DNA of 33,551 nt, from positions 1 through 33,551 of the forward strand of contig CAJWFD010000018.1 in NCBI GenBank assembly GCA_913031435.1, read 5' to 3'. The notes below the pieces were generated by a model. It was not told the DNA's origin. It searched no databases and was given only the letters and a program-made list of their open reading frames with translations. This DNA comes from an uncultured Cryomorphaceae bacterium (GTDB taxonomy: Bacteria; Bacteroidota; Bacteroidia; Flavobacteriales; Schleiferiaceae). This document shows positions 9,401 to 17,348 of the stretch, piece after piece (the first letter of the stretch is position 1; each line of letters begins with the position of its first letter). The position numbers and the translations under genes were made by a program.

Positions 9401-9881
9401 ATATACTTTCCATGTATTTAGGGTCGTAGGTAACATAGGGTTCATCTAAGTCTACCCAGTAGCCCATTTGATCCGTGAGGTCTTTCCAGATACCCGTATA
9501 ACGCATGACAGCTTTCTTACATGCGTCATTGTAGTCTTCTACAGAAATGGTTTTTCCGATATCCTCTTTGGTTATCCCCAATTCTTTTTCTACGCCAAGC
9601 TCGACGGGCAGACCGTGGGTATCCCATCCTGCTTTGCGGTTAACAAGAAATCCTTTTTGAGTTTTGTATCTACAAAAAACATCCTTGAGTGAACGTCCCA
9701 TCACGTGATGTATACCAGGAAGACCATTGGCACTAGGTGGTCCTTCAAAGAAAATCCATGGTTCCGCATCCTTGCGAGCGGTCAGGGTTTGTTCAAAAAC
9801 ATGCGTTTCCTTCCAACGTTGTAAAACTGCCTTGTGGACGTTGGCTAAATCGAGGTGTGAATATTCTGGAAATGTACTCAT
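6435..9881 (-). CDS. ileS: Isoleucyl-tRNA synthetase, type 2 (long form)
   Basis: This class I synthetase charges tRNA-Ile. The 1,148-residue length and KMSKR motif (K698-R702) mark the eukaryote-like type 2 IleRS. The N-terminal signature, normally HxGH after GLP, reads G56-I57-H58-H59, so the first and third positions are swapped. The CP1 editing domain shows WTTTPWTLPSNTA and HTAPTFGADD, both expected for post-transfer editing, and the Rossmann halves and anticodon-binding region follow in order. The gene starts with ATG at 9881, four bases after ridA, and is the main gene of the operon. Known from the family: type 2 IleRS proteins are far less sensitive to mupirocin than type 1. See the finding on the swapped motif. 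Confidence 0.97.
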   Translation of the reverse strand: MSTFPEYSHLDLANVHKAVLQRWKETHVFEQTLTARKDAEPWIFFEGPPSANGLPGIHHVMGRSLKDVFCRYKTQKGFLVNRKAGWDTHGLPVELGVEKELGITKEDIGKTISVEDYNDACKKAVMRYTGIWKDLTDQMGYWVDLDEPYVTYDPKYMESIWWLLAELFNKGLIYKGYTIQPYSPKAGTGLSSHELNQPGCYRDVKDHTVVAQFKMVKSEQSIKLFGDTNAHLLAWTTTPWTLPSNTALTVGPKIQYSLVHTFNQYTFEPVSIIAATPLLSKLFGNKFIEGDLDSYEASAKKIPYQISKTVFGTDLLGLRYEQLLPYALPNERPEDAFKVIPGDFVTTEDGTGIVHTAPTFGADDAKVAAEAGVPPLLVEDENGNLVPLVDLRGKFRSELKDEMFGFGDEYIKAEYLTEDEKSIEFELQKERLQSIIPDLKAYLSVDERIALKLKLENKAFKIEKYEHSYPHCWRTDKPVLYYPLDSWFIKSTAKKDRMIALNKTINWKPASTGTGRFGNWLENLNDWNLSRSRFWGVPLPIWSNEEGDERLCIGSVAQLQSEIEKSVTAGIMANNPIASFTPGDMSKENYAEIDLHRHLMDKVVLVSPSGKPMNRESDLIDVWFDSGAMPYAQWHYPFENKEKVEQEGAYPADFIAEGVDQTRGWFFTLHAISSMVFDKVAFKNVISNGLVLDKKGQKMSKRLGNAVDPFTTMDQYGADVLRWYLLTNASPWDNLRFDMDGLDEVRRKFFGTLHNTYAFFALYANVDGFKYEEDEIALNQRPEMDQWILSELHTLISQVEDGMESFEPTRAFRPVQEFTTEKLSNWYVRLGRRRFWKGDYAQDKISAYQTLWTCLETLSRLMAPLAPFYGDQLYADLYDGVSLKGKGSVHLTDFPMSDASFINTDLEVKINTARKLTSLVLSIRKKESLKVRQPLSRILVPVLNARDGEILESIKELLLAEVNVKELEIISPNSGVFVKKVRPNFKALGPKVGRHMKVVKAFLESMDAAAIDLFETHGEISFEDQGQRITIDLVDCEIVTEDIPGMLVATSDGLTVALDAELTEKLRNEGLARELVNRLQSLRKSSGLDVVDRINVILSANETFASRLASFLSYVGDEVLAHDISFGETTENETDVEGNIIYISISRI

Positions 9882-9885
9882 GAGA

Positions 9886-10320
9886 TTAGTCTACCGTGGC
9901 GATGCACTTCAGTTCGATGGCTATAGGAGTTGGCAAGCTATTGATGGCCAATGTGGTTCTACAAGGCTGGTTTTCCTTGAAATATTCCGCATAAATACGA
10001 TTGAAAGTGTGGAAATCACGCTTCATGTCTACCAAGAACACCGTAATATCTACTAATTCGTTCCAACTTGAGCCACTCGCTTCAAGAACGGCTTTCACAT
10101 TGGCAAAAACGCTGTGCACTTGTGCTTCAAAATCAAATGATTTAAAGTTTCCATTATGGTCTAGTTCTAAGCCTGGAACCCCGCTATCATTAGCGTCACT
10201 ACCTGCTGTTCGAGGTCCTACACCGGATAAAAACAAGAGGTTACCTACCTTACGAGCGTGCGGGTAAAGGCCTACCGGTTTGGGCGCATTATCAGTCGAA
10301 ATTTTCGTTGAATTGGACAT
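9886..10320 (-). CDS. RidA/YjgF family imine deaminase
   Basis: The 144-residue protein belongs to the Rid family of small trimeric enzymes that hydrolyse reactive enamine/imine products of PLP enzymes such as threonine dehydratase. The key arginine (R121 in PCRTTLAI) and the acidic residue in IELKCIA (E136) that define active deaminases are both present. It is longer than the archetypal RidA (about 128 residues), with GVGPRTAG and an insert (about 38-60) also seen in the subgroup often annotated as 2-aminomuconate deaminase. The exact substrate cannot be read from sequence. It is the first gene of the minus-strand operon and is joined to ileS by four bases, which links it to isoleucine use. 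Confidence 0.9.
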   Translation of the reverse strand: MSNSTKISTDNAPKPVGLYPHARKVGNLLFLSGVGPRTAGSDANDSGVPGLELDHNGNFKSFDFEAQVHSVFANVKAVLEASGSSWNELVDITVFLVDMKRDFHTFNRIYAEYFKENQPCRTTLAINSLPTPIAIELKCIATVD

Positions 10321-10341
10321 ATTAGCTATGTTTTAATTCTG

Positions 10342-10349
10342 CAAAAATA
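10342..10349 (-). promoter_or_regulatory. -7 box for the ridA-ileS operon
   Basis: The minus strand reads TATTTTTG here, a perfect match to the Bacteroidota -7 consensus TAnnTTTG, 21 bases before the ridA ATG. No clear TTG -33 box is seen at the expected distance, so strength is uncertain. Confidence 0.55.
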
Positions 10350-10399
10350 GGGAATGCTGTTTGGAAGGCCTCTAGATTTTGTCACGAGTCAAAAATAAA

Positions 10400-10424
10400 A
10401 CTTAGTGTTATTTGTACACTAAGT
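10400..10424. repeat. Perfect 9-bp inverted repeat, candidate operator
   Basis: ACTTAGTGT at 10400-10408 is mirrored by ACACTAAGT at 10416-10424 with a 7-base spacer. A second odd-centred palindrome, AGTAAT-A-ATTACT, follows at 10422-10434. Together they cover the -33 box and the spacer of the rightward promoter at 10411-10443, as an operator for a dimeric repressor would. No regulator gene is adjacent. Confidence 0.5.
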
Positions 10425-10443
10425 AATAATTACTATATATTTG
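10411..10443 (+). promoter_or_regulatory. Rightward Bacteroidota promoter in the ridA-secA gap
   Basis: TTTG at 10411-10414 and TATATTTG at 10436-10443 are separated by 21 bases, a full match to the Bacteroidota -33 (TTTG) and -7 (TAnnTTTG) consensus. A transcript would start near 10450 and give secA a leader of about 320 bases. Its -33 box lies in the spacer of the inverted repeat at 10400-10424. Confidence 0.55.
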
Positions 10444-10450
10444 TACCTGT

Positions 10451-10522
10451 ATGTTAAGATTGGTGGTTCTTTCTTTTCATGCTTCTGTGATAGGTTCTAG
10501 GGGCTATTTGATAGAATTTTAA
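10451..10522 (+). other. Possible 23-codon leader ORF upstream of secA
   Basis: An ATG at 10451, about where transcription from the 10411-10443 promoter would begin, opens 23 codons (MLRLVVLSF...) ending in TAA at 10522. A small hairpin (10524-10548) follows at once. The rest of the gap to 10771 has no other gene. I regard translation of this ORF as unproven: it is too short for statistical support. Confidence 0.15.
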
Positions 10523-10523
10523 G

Positions 10524-10548
10524 GTGTTACTGAGCCGATTTTTAACAC
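10524..10548. repeat. Small inverted repeat in the secA leader region
   Basis: GTGTTA (10524-10529) pairs with TAACAC (10543-10548) around a 13-base loop, extendable by one G-T pair. It begins two bases after the stop of the small ORF at 10451-10522. Confidence 0.3.
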
Positions 10549-10592
10549 TCGAGAATCCTTTCAAATACCCCTTTTTTACCTCCTAAAACGAG

Positions 10593-10649
10593 GATAGCGA
10601 ATAATTATCTGCCAAAAACAAACATTATTCGTTCAGAACCGCTGCTATC
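10593..10649. repeat. Nested inverted repeats upstream of secA
   Basis: CGAATAAT (10598-10605) pairs with ATTATTCG (10624-10631), and the flanking GATAGC (10593-10598) pairs with GCTATC (10644-10649), giving a nested stem with a 12-base bulge on one side. It could be a structured RNA leader if transcribed from the 10411 promoter, or a protein site on DNA. No T-run follows, so it is not a simple terminator. Confidence 0.35.
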
Positions 10650-10734
10650 TCTGACATTGTGTCTATTTTTCCACTCACCCTTTATTTTGGTGCTTTTTTA
10701 GTGCTTTTAAAGCCTGTGCTTAACGCACACCGAT

Positions 10735-10742
10735 TATTTTTG
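10735..10742 (+). promoter_or_regulatory. -7 box for secA
   Basis: TATTTTTG matches the Bacteroidota -7 consensus 29 bases before the secA ATG. The -33 region has only CTG at 10714-10716 instead of TTG. This is the likely proximal promoter of the secA-MMPL-rmlA-polyprenyl synthase run. Confidence 0.55.
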
Positions 10743-10771
10743 TGGACTATACTTAAGAAGACGACAGCCTC

Positions 10772-13700
10772 ATGCTGAAATTCATATCTAAACTTGTTGG
10801 ATCGAAGAGCGATCGTGATTTAAAAAAATTACAACCCTTCGTTACAGAAATCAATACCTATTCGCAGCAGATCGCAGCGATGAGCAATGACGAACTCAGG
10901 GCTAAAACTATTTCTTTTAAAGCCACCATATCACAGGCAACAGCGGAATTAGAAGAAGAGAAATCCACCTTGTATGCACAGATTGCTGAAACAGAGAATT
11001 ACGATGCACGCGAGCCATTTTACGAGCAGATTGAAGCCCTAGACGTACAAGTTCTTGAGCAGATTGAAATAGTCCTTTTGCGCCTCCATCCAGAAGCTTT
11101 TGGCATCATGCGTGAAACCTCTAAGCGTTTTGCGGCAGGAGATGTGAGAGCGAAGGCCACGGATCTGGATAGGGAACTGGCCAAAAGAAATGCACATGTT
11201 AGCATAAATGGTGACGAGGTCATCTATGCTAACATATGGAAAGCTGCCGGTGTTGACATTACTTGGAACATGGTTCATTATGACGTTCAACTCATAGGTG
11301 GTACTGTGCTTCACGAAGGAAAAATAGCAGAAATGCAAACGGGTGAAGGAAAAACCTTAGTGGCAACACTTCCTGTGTATTTAAATGCATTAGCGGGAAG
11401 AGGTGTTCACGTCGTAACAGTGAATGATTACCTGGCAAAGCGTGATAGCGAATGGATGGCGCCGGTATTTAATTTCCATGGTTTGACTATCGACTGTATA
11501 GACAAGTACCAATCCAACTCTGAAGAACGCCGTTTGGCCTACTACAGTGACATTACGTATGGCACTAACAATGAGTTCGGTTTTGATTACCTCCGAGACA
11601 ACATGGCTCGTCGCGACGAAGATCGTGTTCAGACCAGGGGACATCACTTTGCTATTGTGGATGAGGTTGATAGCGTTTTGATCGATGATGCGAGAACACC
11701 GTTGATCATTTCTGGCCCAACTCCTAAAGGAGATCAGCATCAGTTTAACGAGCTCAAGTCTTTTGTCGAGGATTTAATGACCGCTCAAAAAAACTTGGTT
11801 CAAAAGGAGTTAAGTGAAGCCAAGAAACTCATTGCTGAGGGCAAAGTGGATGAAGGTGGAGAGAAATTACTTAGAGCTTACCGTGGTCTACCGAAGTCAA
11901 AGCCACTTATTAAGTTTTTATCCCTAGACGGGATGAAGTCTATTCTGCATAAATCTGAAGGAGTGTTTTTACAGGAGCAGGGCAAGAAAATGAAACTCAT
12001 TGATGAGGAATTGTTTTTTACCATTGAAGAGAAGAACAATCAAATTGACTTGACCGGAAACGGAACAGAGCTCATATCAAAAAGCACGGCAAAAGATTTC
12101 TTTGTGATGCCTGACATTACACTAGAGCTAAGTCTTCTTGAAGATGCGGAAATCAGTAGTGATGAAAAAGTGCAGCAGAAAGATAAGATCTTGTTGGATT
12201 ACGGTATAAAATCTGAGCGCATTCATACTGTGAATCAATTGCTTAAGGCCTATGCACTTTTTGAGAAGGACACGGAGTATGTCATCATGGACAACAAAGT
12301 AAAAATTGTTGATGAGCAAACTGGACGTATCATGGAAGGACGTCGCTACTCTGATGGTCTTCACCAAGCAATTGAAGCTAAGGAGAACGTTAAAATTGAG
12401 GCGGCAACCCAAACTTACGCTACGATCACATTACAGAATTACTTTAGAATGTACCACAAGCTTGCGGGCATGACGGGTACCGCAGAAACAGAAGCAGGTG
12501 AGTTTTGGGAGATTTACAAGCTAGAGGTCGTAGTTATTCCTACAAACAGACCAGTTACAAGAGATGATCGTGAGGATTATGTATTTAAGACAAACCGTGA
12601 GAAATACACAGCTGTCATTGAGGAAATAGGTAAACTGAGGAATGCGGGAAGACCGATTCTAGTGGGCACGACCTCTGTTGAAATTTCAGAATTAATAGGT
12701 AGAACACTTAAAATAAGTAAAGTTCCTCACCAGGTCCTCAATGCTAAAATGCACCAAAAAGAGGCAGAAGTAATTGCTCAAGCCGGTCAGCCTGGTATGG
12801 TGACTATCGCAACGAATATGGCAGGGAGAGGGACAGATATAAAACTCTCTCCAGAGGCAAAATCCTCAGGTGGTTTGGCCATAATAGGTACAGAGCGTCA
12901 TGATAGCCGTCGCGTTGACCGCCAGTTACGTGGACGTGCGGGTCGACAAGGAGATGTGGGTTCTTCCCAATTCTTTGTCTCCTTAGAAGATAAGCTGATG
13001 CGCTTGTTTAATTCGGAGCGCATTTCAGGTTTGATGGATAGATTAGGCCTTGAGGAAGGCGAGGTGATTCAGCACAGCATGGTGAGTAAATCCATTGAGC
13101 GTGCCCAGAAAAAAGTAGAAGAAAACAACTTTGGTACTCGTAAGCGTTTGTTAGAGTATGATGATGTGATGAACAGCCAGCGTACGGTGATCTACAAGCG
13201 CCGTGCGAACGCAATGAAAGGCGAACGCATCAAGGTGGATGTAGCAAACATGATTTACGACACCATAGCGGATCTTGTTGAAGCCCATCAACCTAACAAG
13301 GGTTACGAAGCCTTTAAGCTGGACTTTCTGCTCACATTCGCTTTTGAACCTGTGATGGAAACAACTGTTTTCGTTTCGGGAACCTTGGATGAGGTGTCTA
13401 ATGAGTTATTCAACCAAGCGTCTGTTTTCTACTTGGAAAAGGCGGGTCGCATTACTGTTGCTGCATTACCTGTTTTCCAGCAAGTGTATGATGATCCAGC
13501 TAGCACATTTGATAAAATATTAGTTCCGATTACTGACGGTAAAAAAGCGTTGCAAGTCACTAGTGTGTTGCAAGAGGTTTTAGATACCCAAGGAAGTAGT
13601 TTGATTTCGGATATTGAAAAAGGAATCTCTATTGCCATTATTGATGACCAATGGAAAGAGCACCTTCGCTCCATGGATGATTTACGCCAAAGTGTTCAGG

Positions 13701-14101
13701 GAGCTGTATATGAGCAAAAGGATCCATTGTTGATTTATAAGTTTGAGTCTTTTGAGTTATTTAAAGGATTGATATCAAGAGTTAATCAAGAGATTGTGAG
13801 TTTCCTGTTCCGTGGAAACCTTCCGGAAAACAACCCCTCGCAAGTTCGCAGAGCACCAGTGAATAGACCTAAACAGCCAAAACTACAAGAAGGACGTGCA
13901 GGAGATAATGCTCCACAGCAGTCTAGCCGAAATACGCCCCAGTCTCCGCCAAGACGCACTGCACCAGTGGTGAATACGGGTAAAGACTATGGACGAAACG
14001 ATGCAGTCACCATACGTAATACCTCCACTGGTGAAGAGCAAAATGTAAAATATAAGAAGGCCCAGGCGTTAGCGTCACAAGGCTGGGTAATCATAGACTA
14101 G
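10772..14101 (+). CDS. secA: Preprotein translocase ATPase SecA
   Basis: SecA drives post-translational export of proteins through SecYEG with ATP. The 1,109-residue protein shows Walker A GEGKT (191-195), the DEVD Walker B (297-300) with LIDDARTPLIISG, the second motor half with NMAGRGTDIKL and RQLRGRAGRQGD, and the helical scaffold/wing region. It is about 200 residues longer than the E. coli protein, mainly through an N-terminal helical stretch (about 55-100) and an insert after the DEVD motif (about 320-440), as is common in Bacteroidota. The C-terminal linker is rich in proline and arginine. It ends in a YGRNDAVTIRN...GWVIID tail in place of the usual CPCGSGKK zinc motif, with no cysteines there. 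It heads an operon, with the next gene 10 bases downstream. Confidence 0.97.
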   Translation: MLKFISKLVGSKSDRDLKKLQPFVTEINTYSQQIAAMSNDELRAKTISFKATISQATAELEEEKSTLYAQIAETENYDAREPFYEQIEALDVQVLEQIEIVLLRLHPEAFGIMRETSKRFAAGDVRAKATDLDRELAKRNAHVSINGDEVIYANIWKAAGVDITWNMVHYDVQLIGGTVLHEGKIAEMQTGEGKTLVATLPVYLNALAGRGVHVVTVNDYLAKRDSEWMAPVFNFHGLTIDCIDKYQSNSEERRLAYYSDITYGTNNEFGFDYLRDNMARRDEDRVQTRGHHFAIVDEVDSVLIDDARTPLIISGPTPKGDQHQFNELKSFVEDLMTAQKNLVQKELSEAKKLIAEGKVDEGGEKLLRAYRGLPKSKPLIKFLSLDGMKSILHKSEGVFLQEQGKKMKLIDEELFFTIEEKNNQIDLTGNGTELISKSTAKDFFVMPDITLELSLLEDAEISSDEKVQQKDKILLDYGIKSERIHTVNQLLKAYALFEKDTEYVIMDNKVKIVDEQTGRIMEGRRYSDGLHQAIEAKENVKIEAATQTYATITLQNYFRMYHKLAGMTGTAETEAGEFWEIYKLEVVVIPTNRPVTRDDREDYVFKTNREKYTAVIEEIGKLRNAGRPILVGTTSVEISELIGRTLKISKVPHQVLNAKMHQKEAEVIAQAGQPGMVTIATNMAGRGTDIKLSPEAKSSGGLAIIGTERHDSRRVDRQLRGRAGRQGDVGSSQFFVSLEDKLMRLFNSERISGLMDRLGLEEGEVIQHSMVSKSIERAQKKVEENNFGTRKRLLEYDDVMNSQRTVIYKRRANAMKGERIKVDVANMIYDTIADLVEAHQPNKGYEAFKLDFLLTFAFEPVMETTVFVSGTLDEVSNELFNQASVFYLEKAGRITVAALPVFQQVYDDPASTFDKILVPITDGKKALQVTSVLQEVLDTQGSSLISDIEKGISIAIIDDQWKEHLRSMDDLRQSVQGAVYEQKDPLLIYKFESFELFKGLISRVNQEIVSFLFRGNLPENNPSQVRRAPVNRPKQPKLQEGRAGDNAPQQSSRNTPQSPPRRTAPVVNTGKDYGRNDAVTIRNTSTGEEQNVKYKKAQALASQGWVIID

Positions 14102-14111
14102 TTAACACATC

Positions 14112-16484
14112 ATGTTTTGGAACTTTATCGCTAGAATCCTTTTAAGAAACAGACCTGCATGGCTCGCTTTGGTGGCGTTGTCTGCTGTGTTTATGATTTA
14201 TCAGGGATCTACTGTGAAAATGAGCTATGAGTTTGGTAAGCTCATGCCTGAAACAGATTCTGTTTCTATAGATTATAATATGCTCGTGGAAGAGTTTGGA
14301 CAAGCTTCCAATACTATCGTTATTGCCTTAGAGGATCAAGATTTTTTCAAAAAAGAGCACCTAGTTGATTGGTTGGCTTTAATTGATTCTCTAAAAAGTG
14401 TAAACGGTATTACCAGTGTCCAGAGCTTGACAGAAGCCTATGGGCTAGAAATAGACAGTGCCACAGATAAATTGGCTCCCTATGTATTATTTGATTCACT
14501 TCCAGAGACTGGAGAAGAAGAAATATTACTAGAAGCGAAGGTGAAGTCGTGGCCCTTTTATAAAGGTGGCTTATACTATGGAGACACTTACATGATCATC
14601 CTGAGAATTGATGAGGCGTCTTTATACAATGCAGATATTTTGCCGATCGTTCGAGGAGCAAAAGGTCACATCCTTAGTTGGGAGCAGACCACCGGAATGG
14701 ATCTTCATATGAGTGGACTTCCGTGGTTGCGCATTGCGAACGTGAAAAACCTTCAGACAGAAGTATACAGAACGGTAGGTCTAACGCTTCTGGTCACCGT
14801 GATTATTTTCTTCTTATTTCTCAAGAGTTTAAGAGCAACTATGATCTCTTTTTCTATTGTAGTTCTCGGCGTTGTGTTCTCTGTGGGAATTATGGGTTTA
14901 CTCGGCTATGGGGTGAGTTTACTATCCTCACTCGTACCTCCGTTGATCATAGTGATTGGGGTACCGAACTGTATTTATCTCATCAATAAATACCATCAAG
15001 AATATAAAAAACACGGAAATCAGGTATTGGCCATACAGCGTGTGGTAAAAAAGGTCGGGTATATCGCATTGATCACAAATACCACTACTGCCTTAGGCTT
15101 TGCAGCATTTATACTTACAGATTCTCAAAACCTTGTAGAATTTGGAGTAATCAGTTCGATTAGCATCATGATTGTTTTTACGCTTTCTATGATCTTAATG
15201 CCGGTCATTTATAGCTATTTATCTCCTCCTAAGGAGCGTCACATGAATCACTTTGACATCGCTTGGCTGGTCAAGTTTTTAGACTTTTTAGACTTTTCTG
15301 TAGGTAACAGAAGAACGTTAATTTACTCTATTACTGCCGTTCTTTCAGTCCTTGCTGTTTTTGGTTTATTTAGAATTGAAACCGCGGGAAATATCACATC
15401 CGACTTTGACAAGACGAAACATATTTACAAGGATGTCAAGTACTTCGAACGTTCTTTTGGCGGCGTAGTTCCTATGGATATTATCATAGACACCAAACGC
15501 GAGGGTGGCGTGGAAAAGCTCTCCACTTTACGACGTATTGAAGAACTACAAGATTCATTGTCCTTACTTCCGGAGCTGAGTCGATCAATTTCCGTGGTAG
15601 ATTTTGTGAAATTCGCTAAACAAGGAGTCATGTTTGGGAACCCCGATTTTTACGCCCTTCCCACGCGAAGTGAACAGCAGTGGCTGTTGACCTATTTACC
15701 TCGTGGTACGAAGGATGAAACCGGGTTAGCGAGTAGCATGGTGACGGCAGATGGTCGCAAAGCTCGAATCACCGTTCAAATGGCAGACTTGAGTACACCA
15801 GAGATGCGTGAATTGACAGTGCGCGTTGAGAAGATGGTCTCCACGATATTCCCGAACGCAGGATTTGACGTTACCATAACTGGTGCGTCTATTAAATTCA
15901 TTAGGTCAACTACCTATTTAGTCAATAACCTTATCTTCTCATTAACATTAGCGGTCCTGGCAATCTCTTTGATCATGGCACTATTATTTATGAGTTGGAG
16001 AATGGTATTGATATCATTAATTCCAAACCTGATTCCAATGTTAATCACCGCGGGTATCATGGGTTTTGCGGGAATTCCGTTGAAGCCTTCGACCATACTC
16101 GTTTTTAGCATTGCTTTTGGTATTTCGGTGGATGACAGTTTACACTTTTTAGCAAAGTATAGACAGGAACTGCAGGCGAATAACTGGAACATTTCCTGGG
16201 CGGTAAAAAGCTCCATTATGGAAACAGGATTAAGTATGTTTTATACATCAATTGTTCTTTTCTGTGGTTTCTCGGTGTTCACCACTTCGAGCTTTGGTGG
16301 CACTCAGGCACTAGGGCTATTGACGTCAATAACCCTATTAATCGCTATGTTGAGCAATCTATTGTTGCTCCCATCGTTCTTACTCACCATGGAAAAGTGG
16401 ATTACTAAAAAAGACTTGAGCGACAACATCCTTGATATTTACGATCCGGAAGTAGACCCTGCTGAAGAAGACGAAAACTATTAG
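14112..16484 (+). CDS. RND superfamily exporter, MMPL type
   Basis: A 790-residue inner-membrane protein with the two-fold RND plan: one helix (about 15-32), a large periplasmic loop (about 33-215), five helices (about 216-370), then a second set with helix at about 400-418, periplasmic loop to about 615 and helices to about 770. The VSIDDSLHF-like segment [18 protein letters not shown] after TM10 is typical of MMPL/HAE-3 members. These move lipids, hopanoids or other hydrophobic molecules using the proton gradient. No partner membrane-fusion gene is next to it, and the cargo cannot be named. It lies 10 bases after secA and 2 bases before rmlA. The acidic tail ([13 protein letters not shown]) is cytoplasmic. 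Confidence 0.9.
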   Translation: MFWNFIARILLRNRPAWLALVALSAVFMIYQGSTVKMSYEFGKLMPETDSVSIDYNMLVEEFGQASNTIVIALEDQDFFKKEHLVDWLALIDSLKSVNGITSVQSLTEAYGLEIDSATDKLAPYVLFDSLPETGEEEILLEAKVKSWPFYKGGLYYGDTYMIILRIDEASLYNADILPIVRGAKGHILSWEQTTGMDLHMSGLPWLRIANVKNLQTEVYRTVGLTLLVTVIIFFLFLKSLRATMISFSIVVLGVVFSVGIMGLLGYGVSLLSSLVPPLIIVIGVPNCIYLINKYHQEYKKHGNQVLAIQRVVKKVGYIALITNTTTALGFAAFILTDSQNLVEFGVISSISIMIVFTLSMILMPVIYSYLSPPKERHMNHFDIAWLVKFLDFLDFSVGNRRTLIYSITAVLSVLAVFGLFRIETAGNITSDFDKTKHIYKDVKYFERSFGGVVPMDIIIDTKREGGVEKLSTLRRIEELQDSLSLLPELSRSISVVDFVKFAKQGVMFGNPDFYALPTRSEQQWLLTYLPRGTKDETGLASSMVTADGRKARITVQMADLSTPEMRELTVRVEKMVSTIFPNAGFDVTITGASIKFIRSTTYLVNNLIFSLTLAVLAISLIMALLFMSWRMVLISLIPNLIPMLITAGIMGFAGIPLKPSTILVFSIAFGISVDDSLHFLAKYRQELQANNWNISWAVKSSIMETGLSMFYTSIVLFCGFSVFTTSSFGGTQALGLLTSITLLIAMLSNLLLLPSFLLTMEKWITKKDLSDNILDIYDPEVDPAEEDENY

Positions 16485-16486
16485 TT

Positions 16487-17347
16487 ATGAAAGGAATAAT
16501 TCTAGCCGGAGGATCCGGTACCCGTTTACACCCATTAACCTTAGCGGTTAGTAAGCAGCTTCTTCCGGTGTATGACAAACCCATGATCTATTACCCACTG
16601 AGCACATTGATGCAGGCAGGTATTCGTGAAATATTGATCATTACTACGCCGCATGACGCTCCATTGTTTGAGAAGCTTTTAGGTGATGGCAGTCAGCTGG
16701 GTTGTGATTTTCAGTACACGATTCAAGAAAACCCTGAGGGATTAGCCCAGGCCTTTATTCTTGGGGCTGAGTTTATAGGGGACGAAAGCGTTGCATTAAT
16801 TTTAGGAGACAATATTTTCTACGGCTCCTCTATGGCCCAAGTCCTTAACGACAGCAAGGATCCTTCAGGAGGTGTAGTATTCGCTTACAGAGTGAGTGAT
16901 CCGCATCGCTATGGAGTGGTAGAATTTGACCAAAATATGAAGGCCCTATCTATTGAAGAAAAGCCAGAAGACCCCAAGAGTGACTATGCTGTGCCTGGTT
17001 TGTATTTTTATGACAACCGCGTAGTAGCTATTGCTAAGGATTTGAAACCTAGTCCTAGGGGAGAATTGGAAATTACAGACATTAATAAGATCTACTTAGA
17101 GATGGGTGCCTTAGAAGTAGGCGTATTAGACCGTGGAACCGCATGGCTCGATACAGGTACCTTCGGAAGTCTTCAACAAGCGGGACAGTTTGTTGAGGTG
17201 ATAGAAGAGCGTCAAGGTTTAAAGGTGGGCTGTATTGAAGAGGTTGCTTACGAGCAAGGTTTTATAGATGCCACACAGCTGAGAGAAATAGCCCAGCCCC
17301 TCGTTAAAAGCGGGTATGGACAGTACTTACTTAAACTTCTAAAGTAA
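16487..17347 (+). CDS. rmlA: Glucose-1-phosphate thymidylyltransferase
   Basis: The 286-residue enzyme makes dTDP-glucose from dTTP and glucose-1-phosphate, the first step to dTDP-rhamnose and related sugars. The nucleotide-binding start [62 protein letters not shown] and the [12 protein letters not shown] block follow the RmlA family along its whole length. The remaining rml genes (B, C, D) are not in this window. It is part of the secA operon, two bases after the transporter and one base before the polyprenyl synthase. Confidence 0.95.
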   Translation: MKGIILAGGSGTRLHPLTLAVSKQLLPVYDKPMIYYPLSTLMQAGIREILIITTPHDAPLFEKLLGDGSQLGCDFQYTIQENPEGLAQAFILGAEFIGDESVALILGDNIFYGSSMAQVLNDSKDPSGGVVFAYRVSDPHRYGVVEFDQNMKALSIEEKPEDPKSDYAVPGLYFYDNRVVAIAKDLKPSPRGELEITDINKIYLEMGALEVGVLDRGTAWLDTGTFGSLQQAGQFVEVIEERQGLKVGCIEEVAYEQGFIDATQLREIAQPLVKSGYGQYLLKLLK

Positions 17348-17348
17348 T

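Noticed and set aside
10451-10522. SecM-like arrest peptide before secA
   Set aside because: The ORF has 23 codons, too short to span the ribosome exit tunnel, and has no signal sequence. It is kept only as a possible leader ORF.
12128-12412. 94-codon minus-strand ORF
   Set aside because: Antisense shadow of secA, whose motifs run through this stretch.
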